Below are positions 1-12,300 of a stretch of DNA of 64,000 bases, piece by piece (position 1 is the stretch's first letter; every line of letters starts with the position of its first letter). This DNA is from Caenorhabditis remanei. Lineage: Eukaryota > Nematoda > Chromadorea > Rhabditida > Rhabditidae. Under the pieces are notes generated by a model. It had not been told where the DNA came from. It made no database searches and worked only from the letters and a program-made list of their open reading frames with translations. The translations under genes were made by a program, and so were the position numbers. The stretch is taken from contig NC_071331.1 in NCBI RefSeq assembly GCF_010183535.1, positions 6,386,001 through 6,450,000 of the forward strand, written 5' to 3'.

Positions 1-29
1 AACTTAGGACGGGGATTTTTGGGACTTAC

Positions 30-374
30 CTCTCCAGAATGTTGGCTTAGCAATGGCAGTGAGTTATTTCCAGATCCCGAGCCACTGGGTGCGGATTCTG
101 GACCAGACTCCGCCATACTTATAGACAACTGGCTCTTCACAATATCAGTGCTGCTCCCAAAATTTCTAGCCGACACTGTTGAATCGAAGGAATTCGTGCC
201 ACCAGCCTCCACGGTCTCTGTCGACGAGGCGTGCGTGCTGGAGCGATAACTGGCGCCTATCGGGCAACGATGTCTTGTCATATTCCCGGTACCGCCTCCA
301 GTATCAGTGTAGAGAACCTTACATGCGTAACATGCAACGTAGGGCAGTCGGAGGTGAGTTGCGCCGTCGAGTAC
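30..374 (-). CDS. BED gene exon 8 (zinc-binding half of BED finger)
   Basis: The exon is 345 nt, 115 codons in phase 0. The acceptor TTTCAG ends at 375 and the donor GTAAGT follows at 29-24, so the gene continues left of the window. It starts VLDGATHLRLPYVACYACKV with CxxC, continues through a Gly/Thr-rich turn to TGNMTRHRC, and is then Ser/Thr/Gly-rich to LPLLSQHSGE. The HRC end supplies His and Cys ligands with a one-residue gap, which is tighter than the usual BED pattern. Confidence 0.88.
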
Positions 375-3300
375 CTGAAATGAGGAGAGGGTGGGAATTA
401 TGTAAGGGGGTAATTTTGGTGTCTGGGGTGGGAGACGTGGTGTGGAATGACGTCAGTATATCTCGATTAGAGGGAAATGCACGCAGCTAACCGTGGGAAA
501 TCTTCAGAATATTATAATCGTTGAGACAGGGGACGACGATTATTGTTCTTGATGAATAATACCAAAATATTATTACAAGAGCGAAACTGTATAAAAATTA
601 AAATTTCGGTTTCCAAACTATAACTTTAAAAATAAAAGTAAGACAAGAATGTTGTATAAGGCTTTTTAAGGAAGAATTTATGAAAATCAGAATAAATGGA
701 TGATTGGAGCAAATCATTCTACTTTAGGCTGGCTCAAAGAAACCAAAATTTCTTCTTTCAAACTCCAATGATCTATTTCGAAAATTTACATACGTGACAA
801 AAGTCCAGAATGATAATCACCTCAAAAGTTTTGACGTCTAGTCTATCTGTCTAGTCACTATCTGATCAGAATAACACATAATTATTGCATAATTATTGGT
901 TGGTGGTTTAAAGGGATCAGGTTGGGAAGGTTTGGATTTTGTGTAGTCAATAATAAAACAGGAGAGGAGAGTATCAACACTAGTTTTTTCAACACTAGAC
1001 ATCAACACTAGACGACTAGTTGTTTTAATAATCTTTTGTTGATATGTACTGTTTGAAACAGGGAAAAATAGTACTGGAGGTAAGGGAAGTAGCAATTAAA
1101 GAAGGACCGAAGTCCAATTTTTTTCATTTCAGATTTTGATAATTCAGACAATTTTAAGCAACTTCAATTATTGGAGCATATGCTGAAAATCACTCGAAAA
1201 GCTACAATTCCCGTTCTCCTAACTCAAAAAAGTCTTCGTGGAAGAGTTTTTCAGCGCGGTCGTGTAGTCCTCTCGGGCAAGATTTCTGTTCAATTCCTCG
1301 TTTTCTCAATTTTTTCAACAAATTTTGTTGTTTTTCTTTTTTTGCGATATAAATTGAAAAAGACGAACATTTGTTGGAAAAGCGAGGGAACGAGGAATTG
1401 AGAAATAATCTTGTCCGTGAAGGCTACACGGTCGCGTGGAAAAATTCTACCACGAAGGCTTGAAAACCAAAAAATTACCATAGGGACGTGTTGGGGTCTT
1501 CATTGTTTCATCTGTTTTTTTATTTGAATGAAAAAATAAATAAAACAACCCAGTAAAAAATAAGTTACTATGATATTACCACTAGAAACTATTCTTTGGG
1601 AGTACATAAGTGTCATTTAAGAAACATTCGAATTTTTTAAATGAGGCAATCCTGCTATAAAACTAAATATCTGTTACATAGTTGTGTGAAATACTTGCTT
1701 GGTGGAGTAGTCACAATCCCATTCAAAATTTTTCTGACCTACAGTAGTCTTCATCCAGGAACTCAAAAATCCTCAAAAAACACCATTTTTCTCCCAAAAT
1801 AACCGACTTACACACATTTTTTTTGACACCAGACACATACAAAATTTTTATATCGTTCTGACTTTAAAAATAAGATTTTTATCAAAAATGTCGTTTTTTT
1901 TTAAATGAAAATTCTAAAAATTTAGTACCAATGCTACAACTTTTGTTGACGTGAATGGTCAGAAATCATGTCGAAGGTGAATATTTTTTGGTTGAGAGGA
2001 GAGATGGGTGACTTTTTGAAAATTTGAAGAGGGAGGGAGGGTACATTAGCTGTTTCTTTTAAAGAAATCAAGTGGAAAGGGGATTGAAAGATCGAAAGAT
2101 AAATGTAGATGCTATTCAATAACGATATGGGCATGAAAAATTGGTTAAGATGTATTTGAAACAGGTAAAATGTGTTATAAAATCAGGTAGCTGGAATATA
2201 AAAGTTTTATAAGTCCTGAACTACTAATCACTTTGTAGTGATTTTTATCGAAGTAGTCATTGATTTTGACTATGAAAAATTTGAAAAACCGAGTATCCGA
2301 AATTTCCAGAATTTCCGAGAAGAATAATTCGGAATATTTCAGAGTTCCGAAATTAATGAAATTTTCAGTTTCGCACATCCCTGATTAGAAATAAATGAAT
2401 CATGCTCTATTAAGGATGACGCAAGTCCTATTAGGAATGAAAAATCAAAAAATATTATTTGGTGCTGAATTGAAAACAATTAAAAAATTGTCTACTGTTC
2501 TCTTTAACTGTTTTATGTCAATTTTCGGTTGCAATCTATTTCGTGATTATCCGCGTTCCAAAATCATTCTTATATATAAAAGACAATTGGGCGTTGTCTG
2601 TTTGTCTGAGGCGCTGTCCGCAACGGTTTTGGAAAGAGAAGAGAAACTAAGCCAGCGGGCAAAACCGAACTAGCGTGCTTTGGACACGACCGCCGCTTTA
2701 GACCACTCGGCCATGCGGGCACATTTGAAAAAAGTTTGCCACGTAAATGAGAAGAGGCCAGCCGGCTTAACCGCCGAAAGCGGGGAAGACAGGCTGGTCT
2801 AAAATATGAACCGTTTGTACTGGGAATAGCGTCACATTTCACACTTATCACTCATTTCCGCTACAGTAAATACCATAATTTCATTTTTTTTAAAGGCCTA
2901 TTCAAAAAAGGCACGACATATCAAATTGATACCAGAAAAAGTGCCAGTTCACAACATAAACTCCAAGACCTCTCTCAATCTTATTTTTTATTAGAGACTA
3001 GTCGGAATATTCGTAATCCGTATGATTTTTAGTTATCCGATCAAAATGACGGTTAAGCAGGTCGTAGTGTCATCGTCATAGTGATGTCACTGTGACAAGA
3101 ATTTTCGGACAAGACTACTAGAAGGTCTATGGGAGTGATTATGAGTAGTAGGATCAATTGAAACTAGGGATATTAAACAGAGAAAAGAGAGGGACAATAA
3201 TAAAAAATCTAGAAGTATGAACACTATACCGAAAATCTGGAACAGAAAAATTATGAAACTGAACTTTTTGACGTACGATGTTTATCTGTTAGTCATACAC

Positions 3301-6300
3301 GCTTAGAAGGCACGTGGAAGAGATGATCCCGGATTCTTTTCTTGGGAAGTAAATCGGATCAAAAATTTCGAAATTTACTACGTGGCTCTGATTTTTGGTG
3401 CATGTTACAGTTTAATTATGGCATGTCGTTACGGTTCGGAAATACTAGTGATATGTTTCACAAAATCAAATAGATAGTTGAAACTGAAAATTTTTCTGTT
3501 TTATGAAATAGGTTTCTAGGTTTTGGTTATTAAGATTTGTTATGATTGAATTGTTCCGAGAAGATAATTTAGGTTTACTAAATTTAAAAGTTTGCTTAAG
3601 GGACTTTCGATTCCTCCACATCTCCTAACTATGCCAACACCCTGAAACAGAATAGTCCTTTACCTGCCCAAACAAGTTCCAAACTTCTGATCTCCCTCGT
3701 TTCCGAACCAGTGAAAACCTCCCTTGACCAGTTCGAATATCGTCTTGAATCACTGATTTTGGTGGCATTGTAGCGAGAATTTCGGCGGTCGCTTGGTTGT
3801 AGTTTGTGTTGCCCTGGAATCATAAATTACAATATTTTTTTTTAAATTTCATAAACCTTCACTACAATATCAAAGAGTCAACATTTATAACTATTTGAAA
3901 CAGTAGAAAAATTGAATAAAAGTTCAATTATCTTAGAAAAAAAGGTTTTCGTTTTATTGATTTTTCATTAGACAGGTCGTATAAAATTTCAGAATTATAT
4001 ACAAGACCGGAGTTCCTAAACAAAAATATGCGTCAGGAGAAACTCTTTGTACTTCGCACATTATCAGTTGCTTGGATACAAGCATTGATCTGTAAAGGTT
4101 GGAACAGTATTCGTTATGAAAACTAAGTGGGATTTGGCTATTGTTGCATCAACTTGGTATAAATAGTTCTCAGGAAGAAATTTTAAGAAAATGTTGGCAA
4201 TATTCTTCCAAATAATTTTTTGAAAATATAAGTTAACAACTGTTTCACTATCTGTTCTTTGCCACTAAGAATGATACTCAAAACAATATACGCAATGTCA
4301 TATGAAATAAGGATACATGTTTGCATTATTGTGATTAAAAACATTTTTGCTTTCTTGCGTTGTTGAAACAGTAGCAAAATGAAACGTACTCAACAACATG
4401 TCTTCGCCAGCTTGATCACGAAAAGTTACCGAAAGCGAGTATGATTGTCTCTTACAATTGCAAATACAAGGAACCTAACTAATGTTTGATTTTTACTGTA
4501 TCAGCGAGGTTATATTAGTACGTTATAATTTATGTATATCAGTCCAGACACTTAACTCTGTAATATACATCGACGTTTTTTTACATAGATTCCAAATGTA
4601 ATATGTAACGTTCTGGAGCGTTCTTGTTACTGTAATTCAAATACTAATTTGCCTTAGTTAGGACGTTGAAACAGAACTGGTAAAAACTGGACAGACTGGA
4701 AAATTCTCAAGCTTGTTATGTTTCTTTTAAATCATGACGTATGGCACAGTTTTATCAAATAAGTCCAAAAAAATTCAACAAATATGATGGAGATGAAACG
4801 GGAGGTGGTAAATATTTTCTTGAATTCTTCTCATTGCTGAAGATGTACATAAGTGAAATTGATATTCCCATAAAATTTCTGTTTTCCCTTAAATTTTTGC
4901 AATTAATTAATGGTTGATTTTTTACACATTTATTTGTTTGAATCGAAACAGTCATCCACATTTAAAAATGTTTCAGCATCTTTGCTTACTATTATGCTAA
5001 AAAGTTTTGTGTTAAATTTTCGAAAAAACCATTTTAATTTTTTGTTTGAAACGGTATTGCTTTTAAACAGTCGATGTAGACAGCTCAGCTACTTTTGTTT
5101 TCTGACCCCTTTATAAAAAATTGAAGAAACAGTAACCGAATCCCATCTATTTTGGTAATTTGCAGTTTCATCATGTACAGATCAAAATTTATAGTTTTCC
5201 GAATTTGTTCTCGAACAGTTTAACATTTTTAACATGTTTCATACTCTAACACAAATTTCGCTAATACCTGTGTCTTACTTACATGATCAAATGACGAATG
5301 TGCACTCATCATGTCGAAGCTTCCGGACCCAACCGTCTCAAACGATCCTCCCGAACAGTCCATTTGCTGAAACAATCGTAGATTGCATTTCGTCTATAAA
5401 ATTAGGTTGAGTACTGTTTCGAGGTTTGGGGAAGAATGGAAGGGGAAGGGAATTTGTGGTGATTTCTGTATTCCAAATAAAAGAGTATTCCAAAAATCGA
5501 TATTTTTTGATATGGATGGACTTAGAATTTTGTAGAAAAAAGAAAAGTCTCTTGGAGCCAGGTTCAAAAATTCATCTGAAACGAGTTATGAGGCCCCAAA
5601 GTGTCAAAAAAGGGCCTCTCGCAGTGAAGATTTGCCTTATTTTCAAAGTAAAATTCTCTCGCCGTGAACATGAAAAAATTTTGAAATATATAAGACAAGG
5701 CAAATTTGAAAATTTTATCTTTTAAACAAGAACTCTCATTTTTTTCAATTAATCTGTGAACCAGTCGGTTCACGTCGCCTGGCGGCGACTAAACCTCCTT
5801 TTCTACACCACCCTTCTGGGTGTTACAGCGCCTGCGGCGCTTCTCAAACGGTTGAGACTATCGAAGTCTAAGAATCTCTGCTTCTCTGAAACGATTTTGA
5901 TCCATTACTCTTTTACTTTTTTCTAAATCTGGCGAAGAGAACTTTTTTTCACGTCCTCAAATGGGTCCGAACAAACTAACTACAGTCAACATTGCCTAAC
6001 TTGCCAGATCTTGCCGGATCTTTCCTGAACGCACCCATCCCCCTCACCCATTTGAAAATTGGATTAAGCTTTAAAATAAGGTGCCTCGCAACGTGGACAA
6101 ACTTGATCCATCATTCCGATGTTTCGAAGATCAGGTTGTGCATCAGTAGCAAATACTCCGAGAAGAGCTCCTTGGCGTGTCGACTTCCGAATGATTTTGA
6201 AGATGAATTTCGGAAAACCAATTTTTCCTGGTTTTTCTGACTGCTCTGGCGGGCTGGTAACGGGCCGTCGTTAGCCCGCTGGCGGTCGTTTAGCCGCGTC

Positions 6301-9300
6301 CGTCCGCCACTCGCACGCCTGCGCTCAGTTGTCGCTCGTCCGTTATTGGGGCTTATTGGTCTACATGTGCTGGGAAGAACGCTAGCAAGAGCGTCTAAGG
6401 AAGAGACGACGCTTTGTCGACTTTCTTTCCCCCTTTTCCCGCTGTCGATTCCCTTCTGCTTTATCAGTGTTTCTGGCTCAGAAGACGTCCCTTTGGGAGT
6501 CTGGAAGAAAAGTAAGACGGGCATCGCGAGAAATTTCTGATTTTTGTCCAACTTTGAAGGAAATCGGTTCATTAGGGAGGACGTTCTTCTTGCCGTCACG
6601 TCATCGGACTCTTCTCATCGTCTGTTAGTTGTCCGGAAAGTCACTGAAACGCGGTGCAGCACACCTTCATCTATCTCTTCTTCTGTAGCCATCAGACTCA
6701 GACCATTCGACCTGATAGTCGGACGATCTTGAGCCCGTGGATTTTACCTGATCTCATATCTGGATTTCACAGAAATTCCCCTCGTCACTATGTTTTACCA
6801 ATGGGTGAAGCGAAAACAGTGGTAAGAAGAAGGGAAATGCTAGCCAAAATGACTTCTTAATCCGATGATAACAGAAAATCTTTCTCGTCGTTTCTTTTTA
6901 GAAACCGATTCGTTTTTTTGTGACGTTGATCTCACTGGAAACAAACGGCCCTTTTTCGAATCTATCAACAAAAAAACCAAAAAATATTTTCTCGCCCCGG
7001 ATATCGAACTAAAAACTAACTATTGTCAACGTTGCATAACTTGCCAGATCGGACGCGGCGACACGCCGTCCACAACCACGCGGCCGACGGAAAATGCATG
7101 CCGGAGAATGGAAAGAAATGACGAAGCTGAGGCCGACAGTTTCACGCCACTTTTTCCGATTTTCATTCCCCTATGCTTTATCAGTTTTTCTGGCTCAGAA
7201 GACGTAATTTTGAGAATTTTGGAGAAAGAAAAAGACGGGCATTGCGAGGGGAAAATTTCTGATTTTTTGGTCCAAGTTCGAAGAAAATCGGTTCAGTAGG
7301 GAGGGCGGTAGGATCGGCGACATACACACATACACACAGAATCTGGTGTTTGTTAATAGTAAAGATTCCCAACCATTTCAAGACGGTGATTGAAATTCAA
7401 TAAATATGAGAATTATTGCTGAATTTCCACATGCTTTGAAGATTTTAAAGAGACCAAGAGTTTCGCGGGAATTAGATAAAAAATCAGGTTAATGCTGAAA
7501 CTCTAAAACCAGTCATCCCCAAAATAAAAAAACAATTTTTACAAAATCAGTTTATTCGCGTGAAAAAAAAGTTCAATCACAAAATCACAGATTGGATGCG
7601 GGGAGGAAATCTGGGGAAATATAAAAAAAGACAAAAATTGAAACGTAAACAAAACAAAACCGTGAACTAATCGTGGATTCCCATTCTGGATGCGAGCATC
7701 CAGAATGGGGAAATTGAGAAAAACTAGAAAAGTTATAGGCGTGAACTATGAAATGTGGATTCCCATTCTGGTTTCATGAAATGGATGTGAGGAAATTTAG
7801 AGAAGACCAAGTAGAAAGAAGCTGGGAATCATGGAGCTTTTCACAGAAATACTCTTGTAGACCTCTGAATATACTTCCATCTAGCCAACAGTGAATTCCC
7901 ATCGTAAGACTTCTGAAATAGAACATTTAGTTACGAGAAAGGTTTTCTAACAACTCACCTTTTGTAAAAAGCCGTCGTCTCAGCAGTGCTTAAATTCAAA
8001 AGTTGTCAAATATCCATAAATTCACGATTAAATCTGAAAAAGTATTGAAAAGATTATACCCGTCACCTGCTTTTTCGAATAGTTTAGGTTATAGAGTCGA
8101 CAACAATGTATCCAAATAAAAATTATTGTGAAGTAATAGGATATCCACACACGACGACATTGGAACTTGGTAAAATGAATAAAATACAACAACAGGAAAA
8201 GGTCACGTGGATTTTTTACTGCAAAAAGCGAGGATTCGGGTTTATCCATTATTATTCGTGACCTTTTCCTCTTGTTGTATTTTATTCATTTTACCAAGTT
8301 CCAATGTCGTCGTGTGTGGATATCCTATTACTTCACAATAATTTTTATTTGGATACATTGTTGTCGACTCTATAACCTAAACTATTCGAAAAAGCAGGTG
8401 ACGGGTATAATCTTTTCAATACTTTTTCAGATTTAATCGTGAATTTATGGATATTTGACAACTTTTGAATTTAAGCACTGCTGAGACGACGGCTTTTTAC
8501 AGAAGGTGAGTTGTTAGAAAACCTTTCTCGTAACTAAATGTTCTATTTCAGAAGTCTTACGATGGGAATTCACTGTTGGCTAGACGGAAGTATATTCAGA
8601 GGTCTACAAGAGTATTTCTGTGAAAAGCTCCATGATTCCCAGCTTCTTTCTACTTGGTCTTCTCTAAATTTCCCCACATCCATTTTGTGAAACCAGAATG
8701 GGAATCCACATTTCATAGTTCACGCCTATAACTTTTCTAGTTTTTCTCAATTTCCCCATTCTGGATGCTCGCATCCAGAATGGGAATCCACGATTAGTTC
8801 ACGGTTTTGTTTTGTTCACGTTTCAATTTTTGTGTTTTTTATATTTCCCCAGATTTCCTCCTCGCATCCAATCTGTGATTTTGCGATTGAACTTTTTTTT
8901 CACGTGAATAAACTGATTTTGTAAAAATTGTTTTTTTATTTTGGGGATGACTGGTTTTAGAGTTTCAGCATTAACCTGATTTTTTATCTGATTCCCGCGA
9001 AACTCAGGGTTTCTCGAAAATGTGGAAATTTAGCAAATACATGTGGAAATTTAGCGATTATCTCCATTTTTTCTATAAATTCTGATATGCTAAGAAAATC
9101 TGTGATAATTTCACATCTTTAGGGAGATAACCGCTACTTATCCTTCAAAAGTTGAAATTTTCAAATTCGGCTTGTCTTATATGGTAAATCTTCAAGGAGA
9201 GAGGCCCTTTTTTGACACTTTGAAGCCTCATAACTTGTTTCAGACGAATTTCGGATCTGGCTCCAAGAGACTTTTCTCTTTCCTACAAAATTCTGAGTTG

Positions 9301-12300
9301 ATTCATATCAAAAAATCTCGCTTTTTGGAATACCGGTGTCCCCCTTTAAAGGAGGACTGAAGTCATATTTTTTTATTTCAGATTCTGATACTTCAAAAAA
9401 TTCTGAGCAACTTTCACCATTGGAGCATATGCTAAAAATCGCTCTAAACACCCTAAATTCACGTTTTCCCGGCTCAAAAGGAGCCTAGATGGAAGAGTTT
9501 TCCCATGCGAATTTTTGCCCCTGTGTAGTCCTCTCGGACAAAATTATTTCTTTTTATTTCTCGATTTTTTGTTTTCTTGATTTTTTCAACAAAATTTCGT
9601 GTTTTATTCAATTTATATCGTAAAAAAATAAGAAAAAACACGAAAATTTGTTTGAAAAAGCAAGAAAATGAGAAATCGAGAGATAAAAAGAAATAGTTTT
9701 GTCCGAGAGGACTACACGGGGGCGAAAATTCGCGTGGGAAAACTCTTCCACCTAGGCTCCTTTTGAGCCGGGAAAACGTGAATTTAGGGTGTTTAGAACG
9801 ATTTTTAGCACATGCTCCAATGATGAAAGTTGCTCAGAATTTTTTGAAGTATCAGAATCTGAAATAAAAAAATATGACTTCAGTCCTCCTTTAAGGAGCA
9901 AGAAAGCAAAAATTAAAAGGAAAGAGCAGTAAACTCAAACAAACATATCTACTTTCAGAGCTGAAGAGAAACAGTGACGTTTCACATCTAGGAAATCAAA
10001 ATGGGATTTTAAAGGAGGGCATAATTAGTCCCGGACTGTGCGAAATATTAATTCTGATTTTTCGATGCTTTTTGAGCTTTTTTGGTCCTAATTTTTTGAA
10101 GAAAAAAAATTCGGATTCTTTTCGAAAAAACCGTCCGAAAATTTCGAAAATTTCTCCTAAAAAATTTCAACAATTCAGTATCAAAAACAGTAATTTTCGA
10201 TTTTTTCTTGATCATTTCTAATTTTGTACATAAAAACAGTTTGTGGGAGTCTTTCCTTGAAATACTTACAGTTTTCGTACAAATTCAAGAATTTTGCCTC
10301 CGAAAAACTCATTTTTACGACGGTTTCGCCACTTTTACGACGGTTTCGCCACTTAAATTTTTGACCGAAAAAACCAAATTTTTTTGGTCAAAAATTTACG
10401 AAAAAATAAAGTTTTTCAATATTTCCGTACGAAGTTTTCGAGAAAAAATGTGTTCCAAAATTCTTCGGAAAAGTGTTTCTTCCGATTATTGTCAAATAAC
10501 TAGATCTTAAATATCTTCAAACTGAAACTGTGGTAAGCATAAACCTTTTGACTATAAGATAATGTTTCTGGTAACTGATATCACTAACTAGTATGACAAT
10601 TACCTTACTAGTGAGTTCTATTTTGCAGCACCGTTCACTTTCTAAAAATCCTGAGCTACGAAATAAAAATGAACTATTATTCACAGACACACGATATCAT
10701 ACATAACTTCTAACTACAACAGAAAATTTTGTACAAAATCTTTCAGCCACCAACCTCAATCTTTGGCACCGATCCAAAGTTGATTTTCATCTCTTCCAAC
10801 ATGGGTGATGCCACCCCAATTGGCCTTGAAATAGCCGCCGTCAACTGGGTGAGCAGGTTGGGATTCAGGTTCAGCTGGCTCAGAATGTCCACAGATGTTG
10901 CTGGTTGTCCGCCGCTTTTTGGGGATTCGCCTGAAAATTGTCTCCTTGAAAATTTTGAATTTTAAAGAACCAAAAACCCAATTTCATTGAAAAAATGGTT
11001 TCTGTTAGTCGGAATTAGTTTTTTTGAAAAAAAAATGAAAAAAAAGACATACACGCGAAGGACCGATTATCAACGGGACTTTTTCGGAAATCCGACGGCG
11101 ACGGTACGGTTAGAAGACGATTGTCGGTGGCGACGGGCGGTGGTTCCACCTGTGATCATTAGAGAGATTAGGGTTTTCGGCTTGGTGTGTTAATCGGTTA
11201 CCTGAAGAGGTGACAATGGGGATTGGACCAGAAGACGTGGCACTTCAACCGGCGAGAACGCCGAACGACCCGTGTCGAATGAGCTGACACGGAATGGGGC
11301 TGGAGATGGAGGAAAACATGAATGATTAGAGAAAATAAGAGTGGGTGGGGGAGTTGGTGTTAGTTGACATAAATGTATCTTCATTTTTAGAATATTGCAG
11401 TTTTGGGATATTATAAGGCCTTACTCCGTTTTAAGAAGCAATTTTATATAATAAAGTGGACCAATTATTTTACAGAGTTTTCAATCAAGTTATCACGATA
11501 TTCTGAAACTGCAGTTTATCGAATTGTACCAATAATTTTTAATTACACTTGCTCACAAAGGCACTAAATTTATTTTCAGTGTTTCAAAAAGTGATTGAAT
11601 ATGTTTTTAATAACGAGGCGGAGATGGATCTTTTAAAAATTACAGATCTTTTGAAATTCACCTGCTCGGAATGAAAAATATGGTCCGTGGTTTATTTCAC
11701 AACTTTGTGCAACATGAAATTTTTTAATTTTTTATTATTCCTAATTCGGGATGTTCTAATGGCGGAATTTTATGTCTAAACGAACTCGGACACCCACTAA
11801 TCAGCTATTTGAGTTTTGAGCTATCCCTTCATTCTGAATCAGCTTTGACCCAGAATTTTTTCAATAGATGTTCATTTCTGAGATTTTCGTGATACATAGT
11901 AAAATTGTTCCGCAAGTCTGATCTCCCCATGAAACTTGTAATCAGGGTTGGGAAGTTCCGGGCCGGGCCGGGCCGACTGAAAAATTTTCCTCGGCCCGGT
12001 CGGCCCGGCTCCTGTGGAATCTTGAAATTTTTTTGATTTTTTTTGCAAAAAAGTGGATTTTTCGACTGTGTTTCAGAACATCGGTAAAAGCCTTAGCGTA
12101 CGAGAAATTTTGAGAATTTTGACTTTTTTTTAAATGAAAATTTTGCGGAAATTTGTGAAAAAAATGGTGCACATTTTTTGATTCCGGGCCGACCGGGCCG
12201 GTCGGGTCGGAAGAATCTTTGTCAGCCCGGCCCGGCCCAGGATTTCCCAACCCTGCTTGTAATAGAACGGAACCACACTTTCTATGTATTGCGATTTTTA

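Larger units (their letters stand above)
375..3663 (-). other. Intron 7 of the BED gene
   Basis: This 3.3-kb AT-rich intron holds a truncated palindromic element (1098-1481), a tRNA-Leu-like sequence (2648-2724) and three exact Ruby cores (1054, 2157, 3643). I see no further coding exon in it. Confidence 0.7.
3814..5282 (-). other. Intron 6 of the BED gene, Ruby-motif rich
   Basis: This 1.5-kb intron has four exact Ruby cores (3896, 4240, 4364, 4667) plus one-base variants at 4944 and 5126. It is the densest stretch of the motif in the window. No repeats or exons were recognised. Confidence 0.65.
5367..10754 (-). other. Intron 5 of the BED gene, repeat-filled
   Basis: This 5.4-kb intron is mostly repeats: an inverted fragment at 5460-5735 matched by 9150-9345, two diverged copies of a GC-richer repeat (about 5970-6610 and 7010-7330), the 1.5-kb foldback (7458-9005) and a palindrome (9347-9894). 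Exact Ruby cores are absent. Confidence 0.65.

Noticed and set aside
19..490. Plus-strand frames over the first 490 bases
   Set aside because: They are antisense to BED exon 8, whose minus-strand frame has matching splice sites, phase and a zinc-finger signature.
1507..1514. TTGTTTCA and other one-base variants of the Ruby core
   Set aside because: Variants are far more common by chance. Only exact 8-mers were listed; strong variants (4944, 5126, 5414, 12925, 14538, 18766, 19543, 28312, 30494) may still be functional.
6111..6599. Open frame of 162 codons on minus
   Set aside because: It lies across a two-copy interspersed repeat; the second copy does not keep the frame and the composition is Arg/Ser-biased.
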